Shown piece by piece: positions 52,715 to 61,823 of a stretch of DNA of 64,000 bases. How positions within the stretch are numbered: position 1 is the stretch's first letter; each line of letters starts with the position of its first letter. This DNA is from Microbulbifer agarilyticus (lineage in GTDB: Bacteria > Pseudomonadota > Gammaproteobacteria > Pseudomonadales > Cellvibrionaceae). Under the pieces are notes generated by a model, which worked only from the letters and a program-made list of their open reading frames with translations, had not been told where the DNA came from and searched no databases. The translations under genes and the position numbers were made by a program. The stretch is from contig NZ_JAIUZM010000003.1 of the NCBI RefSeq assembly GCF_020171345.1, forward strand, positions 310,001 to 374,000, in the 5' to 3' direction.

Positions 52715-53107
52715 TTGAAGACTGTAATAACCTTCGGAACTTTTGATGTGTTCCATGTAGGCCATGTAAAACTGCTTAAAAGGGCTGCTGCACTCGGAGA
52801 CACTCTTATTGTCGGTGTTTCAACGGATGAATTAAATTACAATAAAAAGGGTCGATATCCAGTTTACTCCGAGGCTGACCGCATGCAAATTGTTAACAGC
52901 ATGCGTTTTGTTAATTTTTGTTTTCCGGAAGCATCCTTAGAAAAGAAATCTGAATATATAACTTACTATGGGGCTGACGTGCTTGTCATGGGAGATGATT
53001 GGGAGGGTAAGTTTGATATGTTTAGGGAGATATGTGAAGTGGTTTACTTACCCCGAACACCTAGTATCTCGACTACTAAATTAATTGAAGTGATATCCAA
53101 CACTTAA
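52715..53107 (+). CDS. tagD: Glycerol-3-phosphate cytidylyltransferase
   Basis: 130 residues from a TTG at 52715 with GGAG 6 nt upstream; this gives the standard start (M)KTVITFGTFDVFHVGHVKLL. It makes CDP-glycerol from CTP and glycerol 3-phosphate. HVGH is the nucleotidyltransferase motif; GVSTDELNYNKKGR, YSEADRMQIV and RTPSISTTKLI follow, the last matching the family RTxxISTT. It is one codon-gap (1 bp) after the LicD gene and ends the first half of the locus. Confidence 0.88.
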   Translation: MKTVITFGTFDVFHVGHVKLLKRAAALGDTLIVGVSTDELNYNKKGRYPVYSEADRMQIVNSMRFVNFCFPEASLEKKSEYITYYGADVLVMGDDWEGKFDMFREICEVVYLPRTPSISTTKLIEVISNT

Positions 53108-54066
53108 AACATATTGCGGCCCTTATTTCTGAATTTTTTATTGAATTTTCAAGCAATGAATTTGGCTGTCTTTTCCTAAGAGTTATTGTCATACTCAGTA
53201 AAGCTTGATTGAGTGATGATTGAGGTAATAATTTCATTTTAGTTCCGGCTTTATACAGCTTGATTAGTCTGTCAACGCTGAATATTGAGAATGAAGTACG
53301 AAGTGATGGGATTCAATGTTTCAAAGTAGTTGTGGCTTGATCTTTTTGCTGGTAACTAAGTCCCGGTATTCGTCTGTGTCAAAAAATATGTCTTTTGGAG
53401 TGCCCAAATATAACTTATTTGGCTGTGCCAGCATAAAGGAAACTGGGGGGCAAAGGCGCTGCTCATGGGACTTCTGCACTAGCTGGAACTTTAAAAAGTG
53501 AGGCATTTCCATGGCTCAGAATGGGCGGTCGTTTAATTTGATAGTAAGACGCTTGCTTCAATCAGTGCTGTAATTCTAGCAAGTGAGATTGATCTAAAAG
53601 TGATTGCTGAGTTAAGTGGTGTAAAGATGTAGTCCCTTTGTCGTGTTGAAACAGAGCAGGTGTCGCGTTTGGTTAACTTCTATTACGGGTGGCTAGGTGG
53701 TGAGTCAATAGCTGTGCAGTTGCATACTGTATGAGTCAGCAGCGTCATGTGAATAGTAACGCTTTGTTGGTAACCTCGGTAAGCGAAAATATAGGGATCT
53801 TCCGGGTTCGGGGGTTCGGGGGTTCGGGGGGTTGGAGGGGGCGTAGTTACAATTTGAATTGGGCATGTAGTAATATGCGCCAATTGCTCTGAAGGCGTGG
53901 AACTGTGTCGGGCATCGAGCTCTGTCTGGTGTGTTTATTGGTCAATTTGTTTGCTGTTTGAGTGCCTTTGTTTCGGAGCTATTCGGCAAGATGGTCTTGT
54001 ATAATCTTAACTTTGGCGTGCGTTCTGTATTTCACATGGACGTAGGTCTACGGATTCACAAAAATT
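53108..54066. other. Long non-coding or decayed gap inside the polysaccharide locus
   Basis: About 960 bp with no credible intact gene. Short open stretches look like remnants: a - strand 63-codon frame at 53321-53512, and a + strand frame at about 53537-53626 ending TAG that reads SAVILASEIDLKVIAELSGVKM in one stretch. A G-rich repeat (53804-53841) and a nine-G tract at its end are listed apart. I see no transposase. The promoter of rfbA must lie here, perhaps 53950-54060. Confidence 0.5.
53804..53841 (+). repeat. G-quadruplex-type tandem GGGGGTTC repeat
   Basis: Runs of 3, 5, 5, 6 and 5 G, the first four separated by TTC. This meets the G3+N1-7 x4 rule with 3-nt loops. It lies on the coding strand about 240 bp before the rfbA start. 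Confidence 0.85.
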
Positions 54067-54079
54067 GGGGGGGGGAATT
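54067..54079 (+). promoter_or_regulatory. Nine-G tract as rfbA ribosome-binding site
   Basis: Nine consecutive G (54067-54075), then AATT and the ATG of rfbA. The tract itself is the only Shine-Dalgarno-like element, so changes in its length would change SD spacing or strength. Confidence 0.6.
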
Positions 54080-54982
54080 ATGAGGAATCGAAAAGGAATT
54101 ATTCTAGCTGGGGGGTCGGGAACACGTTTGTACCCTCTTACGAAAGGGGTCAGCAAGCAATTGATGCCGGTTTATGATAAGCCAATGATCTATTACCCTC
54201 TGACCACACTGATGCTGGCCGGTATTCGCGACATCTTGGTTATCACGACTCCCCAAGAACAATCGCTGTTTCAAAACTTGTTGGGTGATGGCGCTCAGTG
54301 GGGTATTAATCTGAGTTATGCTGTGCAGCCTTCCCCGGATGGTTTGGCTCAAGCCTTCATCATCGGTCGCGAGCATGTGGGTAATAACCCTAGTGCGCTG
54401 GTGCTAGGTGATAACATTTTCTATGCTGAGCGTTTCAGTGAAGTGCTACGAAGTGCAGATGCCCGTCAAGATGGTGCTACGGTATTTGGATACCATGTGG
54501 CGGACCCGCGCGCATACGGCGTAGCCGAGTTTGACCCCGCTGGCAAGGTGATCAGCATTGAGGAAAAGCCTGATCTACCCAAGTCCAATTACGCAGTCAC
54601 CGGCCTATATTTTTACGATAGCCAGGTGTGTGAACTGGCGAAAGAGGTCACTCCCAGCCATCGTGGCGAATTAGAAATCACTGATCTTAATCGAATTTAC
54701 CTGGAGCAGGGCCTCTTAAATGTTGAGTTGATGGGGCGGGGCTCCGCTTGGCTCGATACCGGCACACATGACAACTTGCTGGAAGCCGCGCACTTCGTGC
54801 AAACCATTGAGCGTCGCCAGGGCTTGAAGGTGGCCTGTCCGGAAGAGGTAGCCTTTCGTAAAGGCTTTATTAGTGCCGAACAGCTGGAAATTCAAGCCCG
54901 GCCCCTGATGAAGAGTGGGTATGGAGATTACTTGGTTCAGGTATTGGCAGAGTGCAATGGCGACCACACCTTTGCTAGGTAG
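54080..54982 (+). CDS. rfbA: Glucose-1-phosphate thymidylyltransferase
   Basis: 300 residues from the ATG at 54080. First step of dTDP-L-rhamnose synthesis. [20 protein letters not shown] carries the nucleotide-binding Arg and Lys; [69 protein letters not shown] are complete. It starts right after the G-rich gap. A 26-bp hairpin without a T tract follows its stop. Confidence 0.96.
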   Translation: MRNRKGIILAGGSGTRLYPLTKGVSKQLMPVYDKPMIYYPLTTLMLAGIRDILVITTPQEQSLFQNLLGDGAQWGINLSYAVQPSPDGLAQAFIIGREHVGNNPSALVLGDNIFYAERFSEVLRSADARQDGATVFGYHVADPRAYGVAEFDPAGKVISIEEKPDLPKSNYAVTGLYFYDSQVCELAKEVTPSHRGELEITDLNRIYLEQGLLNVELMGRGSAWLDTGTHDNLLEAAHFVQTIERRQGLKVACPEEVAFRKGFISAEQLEIQARPLMKSGYGDYLVQVLAECNGDHTFAR

Positions 54983-55477
54983 AAAATGTGGCTGTCATTT
55001 AGGATTGGCAGCCATCTAGTACGTGACTAGACCGGCGGAGTGAGTGTCGCTGTATCGTCCCTTACGAGCCTAAAAATTATGTAGCGCAAAGTGCTTGTTG
55101 TTTTGGTGCACTTTCTCGAATTTTGCTGTCCAGATATATGTAGTTGCAAATACCTAAAGCCTGATTTCGAGTGGAGAGATCGGGTTTGGCCTAGTCTGGA
55201 CTTTGCTTGGCTTGAATCGTTAGTCCGGCTAATCGAGGGCGATTAGCTGTTGGTGACCCAGAATTCGTTGTCGACCTGCTATGCAGCACATTTGGTCAGT
55301 GACAGGCATGCCTTTGGCGGCTATCGCAGCTGCCCACAATGTATCGGCATGGTTGGGGCAGCGTCGCTTGAATATGCTGGAGCAGCGACCGTACTTGTAG
55401 TCTGATGGAAGTGTACCTTAAAGCTGAGTCAGTCTATGGATCAGAAAAGTATTTAGTTGAAAAAATTGGGGGTAAAA
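54983..55477. other. Non-coding gap between rfbA and rfbB
   Basis: 495 bp. A hairpin (TGGCTGTC 54989-54996, GGCAGCCA 55007-55014, one G-U pair) lacks a T run. A short + strand open frame from about 55263 to the TAG near 55400 reads MPLAAIAAAHNVSAWLGQRR with a coding look but no start signal; it may be a relic. I see no mobile element. Confidence 0.45.
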
Positions 55478-56578
55478 GTGAAAACAATATTTGTGACTGG
55501 AGGGGCGGGGTTTATTGGCAGTGCTGTAGTTCGCCATATCATCGGTGATACTAATAATGTTGTTGTTAATATCGACAAGCTGACTTACGCGGGTAATCTT
55601 GAGTCGCTCAATGATGTAGCCAATAACAAAAACTACTTTTTTGAACAGGTCGATATTTGTGACAAAAAGACGCTGTCCGACTTGTTCGAGAGATACAAGC
55701 CGGCCGCGGTAATGCACTTGGCGGCGGAGTCGCATGTTGATCGTTCAATTGATGGGCCGTCTGAATTTATCAGAACCAATATAACAGGAACGTTTTCTCT
55801 TCTCGAGGCTGCCAGAAAATACTGGATGACGCTTGATGACGCTGAACGGTCGGAGTTCCGGTTCCATCACGTTTCTACTGACGAGGTGTATGGCGACCTT
55901 GAAGGAACGGAAGATTTATTTACCGAGCAGACTCCTTATGCGCCGAGCTCTCCCTATTCGGCAAGTAAGGCGGCTTCTGATCACCTAGTTCGTGCGTGGG
56001 GGAGAACATACGGGCTCCCAGTTGTTGTTACCAATTGCTCTAATAATTATGGCCCTTTTCATTTTCCGGAGAAGCTAATTCCGCACGTTATTCTAAATGC
56101 ATTGGCGGGTAAGCCATTACCTGTGTATGGGGATGGCTCGCAAGTGCGGGACTGGTTGTTTGTGGAGGATCATGCGCGAGCACTTTATTTGGTCGCTACT
56201 GAAGGGGTGAATGGGGAAACGTACAATATTGGCGGTCACAATGAAAAGAAAAATCTTGATGTAGTAAAAAAAGTTTGTGAGTTGCTTGAGGAGTTGGCGC
56301 CAGAAAAGCCAGCTGGGATCCATAGATTCGAGGACTTGATTACATTTGTGAAGGATCGTCCTGGTCATGACGTTCGTTACGCCATTGACGCTTCAAAGAT
56401 TGAGCGTGAGCTCGGTTGGAGCCCAGAGGAAACGTTTGATTCCGGAATGCGAAAAACGGTCAAGTGGTATTTGGATAATCGGGGTTGGTGGGAAAATGTG
56501 CTCACTGGAAAATACTGCCTTGAGAGGGTTGGTGAAGCGGATGGTTATGAGGTTGATAGTGGGGTGGAAGCATCCTGA
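55478..56578 (+). CDS. rfbB: dTDP-glucose 4,6-dehydratase
   Basis: 366 residues from a GTG with GGGGG 5 nt upstream, giving (M)[20 protein letters not shown]. Second step of dTDP-L-rhamnose synthesis, NAD-dependent. [25 protein letters not shown] (catalytic T-D-E), [15 protein letters not shown] (YxxxK) and [14 protein letters not shown] are all present. A TTG at 55457 is an unlikely alternative. rfbA and rfbB lie about 6 kb from rfbCD, with a long gap between the two genes, unlike the usual compact rml operon. Confidence 0.96.
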   Translation: MKTIFVTGGAGFIGSAVVRHIIGDTNNVVVNIDKLTYAGNLESLNDVANNKNYFFEQVDICDKKTLSDLFERYKPAAVMHLAAESHVDRSIDGPSEFIRTNITGTFSLLEAARKYWMTLDDAERSEFRFHHVSTDEVYGDLEGTEDLFTEQTPYAPSSPYSASKAASDHLVRAWGRTYGLPVVVTNCSNNYGPFHFPEKLIPHVILNALAGKPLPVYGDGSQVRDWLFVEDHARALYLVATEGVNGETYNIGGHNEKKNLDVVKKVCELLEELAPEKPAGIHRFEDLITFVKDRPGHDVRYAIDASKIERELGWSPEETFDSGMRKTVKWYLDNRGWWENVLTGKYCLERVGEADGYEVDSGVEAS

Positions 56579-56774
56579 GAGTGCTCGGGCCTGTTACCTG
56601 ATTTTGCTCACCTGCATTTACTTTGGGCGCGAGATGGGGGATGTGGCGCGGGTCGTGCTTCAATAGTGCAGTGAGGGCGGGTAGTAATGGGGGGGCTATT
56701 TTTAGAAATGGTGCCATGGTGGCTGGTGAGGGTGGCTGATATATGCTTTACGTGTTGCGAGATTTATTAGATTC

Positions 56775-57689
56775 ATGATTACAAAAAATAGGCCGGTGTG
56801 TGTGCTTGGGGCGGGCGGCTTTTTGGGGTCTGCAATATGTGAGGCTCTCTCTCGTAATGGGGTGCCGTGGGTCGGTGTGTCCACCAGTAAGCAGGGCGGA
56901 AACCTGGTTCAGCTTGCGGATGGAGATGCCCAAGCGCTCGCTAGAGTGCTTTCTAGCTCAGATATCGTCATCAATGCATCTGGCCGGCTGAAACCTCTTG
57001 ATTTTGAGTCTAACCCTGCCGGTGCGTTGAGCGATTATTGGGATGCTCAGCAGTATTTTTCCGAAGCGTATAAAGCATCGGGAATAAAGTACATCGTACA
57101 TATATCTTCAGCTGGGACTGTGTATGGTGAGTCTATATCGGGCATTCCTCATTCTGAGGAGGACTGTTTGAACCCGATATCGTGGTATGGGCGAGCGAAA
57201 GTCCTCGAAGAAATGTGGTATGAAAATTTGTGTAGAAGAAAAGGGGTCAAATATCTTTGTGTGCGGGTGTCAAACCCGTTTGGTAATACAAGGATGACGA
57301 ACCATGGTTTCATTGATGTTTTTTTGCATCGAATTCTCAATAAAGAATCGGTGTCGGTCTACAAAGATGTTGATCCGGCTAGGGATTTTATTCACGCAGG
57401 GGATATGGCTGAAACTATCTATAATCTCATTGCTCAAAATAACGATGGGTGTTACAACGTCGGGTCAGGTGTCTCGATAAGGTTGTCTGAAGTCGTAGAG
57501 TTTGCTTGCTCTAAAGTTGTGGAAAGTATCCCGGTTTTGAAAGAGCTGGAGCACAAAGGTTTTGATGTTGTTAATAGTAGTATCGATATTTCAAAGGTTA
57601 AAGAGATTGGTGCGCTGTCTAGTAATATTTCTGTCTTTGACTATATCGAGGATTTTTTAGAGAGATATAAGGTGCCGTGCCGGAAATGA
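56775..57689 (+). CDS. NAD-dependent sugar epimerase/dehydratase
   Basis: 304 residues. Extended SDR: VLGAGGFLGSAICEAL, INASGRLKPL, HISSAGTVYG (catalytic Ser/Thr), YGRAKVLEE (YxxxK), RVSNPFGN, DPARDFIHAGDMAETI and YNVGSGVSIRLSEV. It resembles UDP-glucose 4-epimerase/dTDP-hexose reductase types. It could make another nucleotide sugar for this glycan, but the product cannot be told. It lies 196 bp after rfbB and overlaps the next gene by 4 bp. Confidence 0.82.
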   Translation: MITKNRPVCVLGAGGFLGSAICEALSRNGVPWVGVSTSKQGGNLVQLADGDAQALARVLSSSDIVINASGRLKPLDFESNPAGALSDYWDAQQYFSEAYKASGIKYIVHISSAGTVYGESISGIPHSEEDCLNPISWYGRAKVLEEMWYENLCRRKGVKYLCVRVSNPFGNTRMTNHGFIDVFLHRILNKESVSVYKDVDPARDFIHAGDMAETIYNLIAQNNDGCYNVGSGVSIRLSEVVEFACSKVVESIPVLKELEHKGFDVVNSSIDISKVKEIGALSSNISVFDYIEDFLERYKVPCRK

Positions 57690-60661
57690 GTGTTCTCAAT
57701 AATCTTAATTTTCCTCGATTCCGCCGTGACAGGGCATGTGTGGATTATGTTTGGTTTTCTGAAAACTTTTCAGTTATTGCGGGTTGGATTAGTTTTCCAG
57801 GTGTGGCTCATATAGGTGATATCCACCTGGAGTTTTCTGATGGGGATGTGAACTACCAGAGTCAGTCAATTACCTTTCCTCGGGCTGATGTTGAGCGTGT
57901 ATTCAGAGGGCGGTTTCCGTCAGTGTCGGGTTTTGTGGCATGTGTTTCCGGGATTTCGGAGATTTCTGATGCTGGTCGAAATATTATTATTCGCAGCGGT
58001 GAACATGCAGTTCGTGTCACTCTTGAATCAAAAAAAGTAATCCATCGCATTGAAACAATTCATGAGATGCTTGAGTTGCAGTCGGATTTGTTGGTATCCA
58101 TGATGGGGAAGTTTGCGCAGCTAGAAGGCGCGCCGAAACCGCCGAGTGAGCCTATTGATTTCACCCCTGAAGGTGGGGCTGACTCTAAGCGCGATCTTGT
58201 GGGTTTGTCCGATAACCAAGTAGCGGAGTATGAGGCTCTGTCAGAATTGAATATTGATCTGAGCACCCTGCGAGTGTCTGGTTTAGACTCGCCTGGCTCT
58301 GATCTGTTAAAAGAGATTGTTAGAAATTGGCGTGATTGCCGGATAGAGTTTTCGGGATTTGACTCTGAATTTTACCTTGAATGCTATCCAGATATTCGGG
58401 CTGCGGGTATCAATCCTTTGTTGCATTATGTGCTACATGGTGCGCAAGAGGGTCGAATCGGAAGCTTGCCTGATGACTTTTCGTCATTTTCTAATGCTGG
58501 GCAGGTCCCCTATGATCCGCGTAAGCCAAATATAGCGATTGCTACGCATGAGTCCTCCGCAACAGGCGCGCCACTTGTTTCTCTTAATTTGGCACAGGTA
58601 TTCAGTAGAAATTTCAATATTTTTAGTATTGTGATTCGAGAAGCGGAAATTCATGGAAGTTTTGTAGAGAGCTGCTCCAAAATGATGAGTAGCTTGGATC
58701 TGCTACCTGAAGAAGCGGTCCGGCAGATGTTGGGGCGGTTCTTTAATGGTTTTAAAATTGATTCTTTGATATGTAATTCCGTTGAGACATTTTCGGTATT
58801 GAAGGCTGCTAGTGAGTTAGGTGTTCCGACTGTTTCTCTAATCCATGAGTTTTCTGAGTATACGAAGCCTGCGGGGAAAATTGGACGTAGTATTGCTTTC
58901 GCAGATTCAGTTGTTTTTCCTTCTCGTCTGCTTTATCAATCGGCGAAAAGAGATTTGGCATTGCTGAATGGGTTTGATCAGGAGCCGAATAATGTCGTAA
59001 TCCAGCCGCAGGGTGTGCTCCCTGTGCTGCCGGAAGGGCATGGTGATGCTCTTTCCGTAAATGAGTTAAAGTTGAAACTCCAATGTACTGATAAGACTCG
59101 TGTCGTTGTTGGGGCTGGTTTTGTTCAAAGTAGGAAAGGGGTAGACCTATTTGTGCATACGGCTGCCATGTTAGATGAAGTTTACGGCGGGGACTATCGG
59201 TTTGTTTGGGTTGGGGATGGTTATAAGCCAGAAGCTGACCTGCAGGTTTCAGTTTGGATTAAAAAGCAGATTGAAGTAAATGGGTTAAGTGACAAAGTCG
59301 TTTTTCTTGGACACCAAAGAAATTTGGATAATGTGCTTGAGCTGGCGGATGCATTTTTCTTGAGTTCTAGGCTTGATCCTTTCCCTAATGTCGTTCTGGA
59401 TGCCTTGCAAGCAGACTTGCCAATTGTTTGTTTTGAAAATGCAACGGGATGTGCGGAATTTCTAGTTGAGCATCACGCAGATAGTTACGTGGTGAGGTAT
59501 TTGGACGTTAAGAGGGCGGCTGAGGCGATTGTTGATATTTTTATTCGTCCTGATGCAAGCCGGAAGACTGGGAGAAACCGAAAATTGGCGGCCGACAGCT
59601 TGTCTTTTGACGGGTACTGTAATCGGCTGCTTGAGCTAGTCGCTAATGCCAAGCGAAGTGTCTCAGAGGCCAAGGAGGTGACCCAAGCAATTGCTGAAAG
59701 GGGACTGTTTGACGCGTCATTTTTCAAGGCGCCCGAGCGAGTGGTCGACCCGCTGTATTACTATGTAAAAACTTCTCAGAATGGCCTGAAACTGGGTAAC
59801 CCTTGCCCTGGTTTTAATACTCTTGAATGGTTGTCGCAGAAGCATGCTAGTGTTTCTGGGGTTCCTTTGTATGACCATTCGGTTCATTCCAACAATGTCG
59901 GTACTCACAGCGTGGTCCTAATTTCGGGTGTCGGAGGTGTGCCTGAGGTTAAGAAAATCGCTGTGCATCTGCATCTTTTTTACCCAGATTTGGCCGCGCA
60001 GTTCAGCGAGTACTTCAGTTGTCTGCCTGACGGTTATCATCTTTATGTTACATACACAGATAAAATAGAGGAGAACTTTATTCAGCGTACCTTTTCTAAT
60101 TGTGGTGCGGGGCTTGTAGTTCTTAGGTTGGTCGAGAATGTGGGCAGAGATGTGACCCCATTTTTTTCAGAGCTTTCTGATGAATTGTATCTTGGCGGAT
60201 ATGATGTGGTAGGGCATTTCCATTCAAAAAAGTCCCTGTCGACTAGCGATAAAGTGGGTGATCGTTGGCGCAATTATTTACTTCGGAATTTGATCGGCTC
60301 GAAGGAAGCTGCTACGGAAATCCTCTCCTGCTTTAATCAGTCGGGTGTTGGTTTGGTGTTTGCTGAAGATATGCATGCAGTCGATATTGGCCGCAATGAC
60401 GAATATGCTCGGGAGCTTTGTGAGGCAGCTGGAATTGAACCGCCGGAAAACGTATTTATCTTTCCATTGGGTACCATGTTTTGGGCGAGGCCGGAAGCTC
60501 TAAAACCATTGTGGGAGCTTCGTTGGGAAGATTTTACGCCTGACGAGCCGCTGCCATACGATGGTAGTCATCTCCATGCAGTAGAAAGGTTGTTGCCGCA
60601 TGTGGCGCGTTCCCAGAACTTCAAATACACCACTGTTTATGCTCGAGGTACAGATTGGTAA
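57686..60661 (+). CDS. Large GT4 glycosyltransferase with RgpF-like C-terminal domain
   Basis: 991 residues from the ATG at 57686 (ATGA overlap); a GTG nine bp earlier is possible. Order: N-terminal beta domain (about 10-115, VDYVWFSENFSVIAGWI ... FPRADVERVF ... SGFVACVSG), helical linker, a short FDSEFYLECYPDIRAAGINP repeat (about 225-262) common in large glycosyltransferases, GT4 domain (about 285-660, with VVGAGFVQSRKGVDLFV and FLSSRLDPFPNVVLDALQADLPIV), a second FDASFFKAPERVVDPLYYYV repeat (about 675-720), and a rhamnan-synthesis F domain (about 755-985: AVHLHLFYPDLAAQFSEYF, NVGRDVTPF, HFHSKKSLS, GTMFWARPEAL). Two transferase activities in one chain are likely. Confidence 0.85.
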   Translation: MSVLNNLNFPRFRRDRACVDYVWFSENFSVIAGWISFPGVAHIGDIHLEFSDGDVNYQSQSITFPRADVERVFRGRFPSVSGFVACVSGISEISDAGRNIIIRSGEHAVRVTLESKKVIHRIETIHEMLELQSDLLVSMMGKFAQLEGAPKPPSEPIDFTPEGGADSKRDLVGLSDNQVAEYEALSELNIDLSTLRVSGLDSPGSDLLKEIVRNWRDCRIEFSGFDSEFYLECYPDIRAAGINPLLHYVLHGAQEGRIGSLPDDFSSFSNAGQVPYDPRKPNIAIATHESSATGAPLVSLNLAQVFSRNFNIFSIVIREAEIHGSFVESCSKMMSSLDLLPEEAVRQMLGRFFNGFKIDSLICNSVETFSVLKAASELGVPTVSLIHEFSEYTKPAGKIGRSIAFADSVVFPSRLLYQSAKRDLALLNGFDQEPNNVVIQPQGVLPVLPEGHGDALSVNELKLKLQCTDKTRVVVGAGFVQSRKGVDLFVHTAAMLDEVYGGDYRFVWVGDGYKPEADLQVSVWIKKQIEVNGLSDKVVFLGHQRNLDNVLELADAFFLSSRLDPFPNVVLDALQADLPIVCFENATGCAEFLVEHHADSYVVRYLDVKRAAEAIVDIFIRPDASRKTGRNRKLAADSLSFDGYCNRLLELVANAKRSVSEAKEVTQAIAERGLFDASFFKAPERVVDPLYYYVKTSQNGLKLGNPCPGFNTLEWLSQKHASVSGVPLYDHSVHSNNVGTHSVVLISGVGGVPEVKKIAVHLHLFYPDLAAQFSEYFSCLPDGYHLYVTYTDKIEENFIQRTFSNCGAGLVVLRLVENVGRDVTPFFSELSDELYLGGYDVVGHFHSKKSLSTSDKVGDRWRNYLLRNLIGSKEAATEILSCFNQSGVGLVFAEDMHAVDIGRNDEYARELCEAAGIEPPENVFIFPLGTMFWARPEALKPLWELRWEDFTPDEPLPYDGSHLHAVERLLPHVARSQNFKYTTVYARGTDW

Positions 60662-60847
60662 TGGAAAACTCCGCGAGGAGATTTTGGAGCGGATTTCACC
60701 GCTATGACGGTGCTCTGAGATTGAAGCGGCATCTTAGGTATTCAGTCGTCGGTGTATGTTTTTCAGGGCGTCTCGCAGGCTGTCAGCTGGGTGATTTTTT
60801 GTAACTCTCTTTCTATGAAAAACTAAATTAATTTTTACAGGCGATAC

Positions 60848-61723
60848 ATGAAGGAACTCATTATACATGCCGGATCTCCTAAAACTGGGAGTAGCTATTT
60901 GCAAAAAGTTTTTAGGAGTGACTCGAAAAATCTGAACAAAGCAGGGGTGATTTATCCGGGTGTTGACCTGCAAAATAGAAAATTCATTCCAGAGTCAAAT
61001 GTAGATATAAATGGCCAGTTGTTTTGCCACGTATTTCGCAGGCTTAATAATGGAGATCTTTATTCTGTAAGAGGGGAAATTATTGAGTTATTCAAAAGCC
61101 TAATTTCACTAGATTCACATAAAGTTTTTGTTTCCGATGAGTCTCTCGGAGTGATGAACCCATTAATATGGGATATGTTTTCCGAAATTAGTTCGTCATT
61201 AGGTGTTAAGCTTGTAGTCTTTTCATACTATAGGCAGCCGGATACTTATTACCCTTCTCATTGGTCGCAAGTTGTAAGGCGGCATGGGGAGGCGAGAAGC
61301 CTTATAGATTTTTCTAAAGAAATGAACCTTCCAACTTGGCGAAACATGCTGCATACAAAAAAAGCAGTGGGCGAATGCTTTCTTTTTTCGTACGAGTCCG
61401 AAAAGTGCAGCGTAAATGGTTTAGAAGAAAGTGCGTATAAAGTAATTGGCGCACCACTTCCGTTGCGTGGTGAAAGCCCAAAGCAAGAAATCGTAAACCC
61501 AGCATTATCCCTTCAGGCGCTTACTGCCATAAGGATGATAAACGAGGTCTATGGAGCTGAGCTCGGTTTGCACCTAAATGAGCTTTTAACAAGCAAAGTT
61601 GCAAATGATCGCGGATTAAGGGCTGCCTTACCTGGCGAAGTGAAGAATATGTTACTTAAGAGGCATGCCTTAGAGATTGCAGCATGTGATGAAATCTACC
61701 AAAATCAATGTACTATTTTCTGA
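60848..61723 (+). CDS. Sulfotransferase-like protein
   Basis: 291 residues. LIIHAGSPKTGSSYLQKVF (residues 4-22) is the phosphosulfate-binding loop of sulfotransferases; LVVFSYYRQPDTYYPSHWSQVVRR has the place of the 3'-phosphate site (RQPxxxxxSxW). The rest is divergent, with no close family recognised. It would use PAPS to sulfate the glycan or another surface target. It is 186 bp after the GT4-RgpF gene, with visibly higher A+T content than the flanking core genes, and is the last intact gene of the locus. Confidence 0.75.
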   Translation: MKELIIHAGSPKTGSSYLQKVFRSDSKNLNKAGVIYPGVDLQNRKFIPESNVDINGQLFCHVFRRLNNGDLYSVRGEIIELFKSLISLDSHKVFVSDESLGVMNPLIWDMFSEISSSLGVKLVVFSYYRQPDTYYPSHWSQVVRRHGEARSLIDFSKEMNLPTWRNMLHTKKAVGECFLFSYESEKCSVNGLEESAYKVIGAPLPLRGESPKQEIVNPALSLQALTAIRMINEVYGAELGLHLNELLTSKVANDRGLRAALPGEVKNMLLKRHALEIAACDEIYQNQCTIF

Positions 61724-61823
61724 AGGGCTTCTTGTGCCCACACTGAATAAGCGTGCCATTTGTTAGCCTGCTCACAAAACTTCGTGGTGAACATGACCGC
61801 TTTTGCGTTGAAGCTCTGAGGTG

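Noticed and set aside
53521-53540. ops/JUMPstart element (RfaH) before the second half of the glycan locus
   Set aside because: GGGCGGTCG resembles the start of GGCGGTAGCGTG but the key downstream bases differ.
53108-54066. Insertion sequence
   Set aside because: No transposase similarity and no terminal inverted repeats could be recognised.
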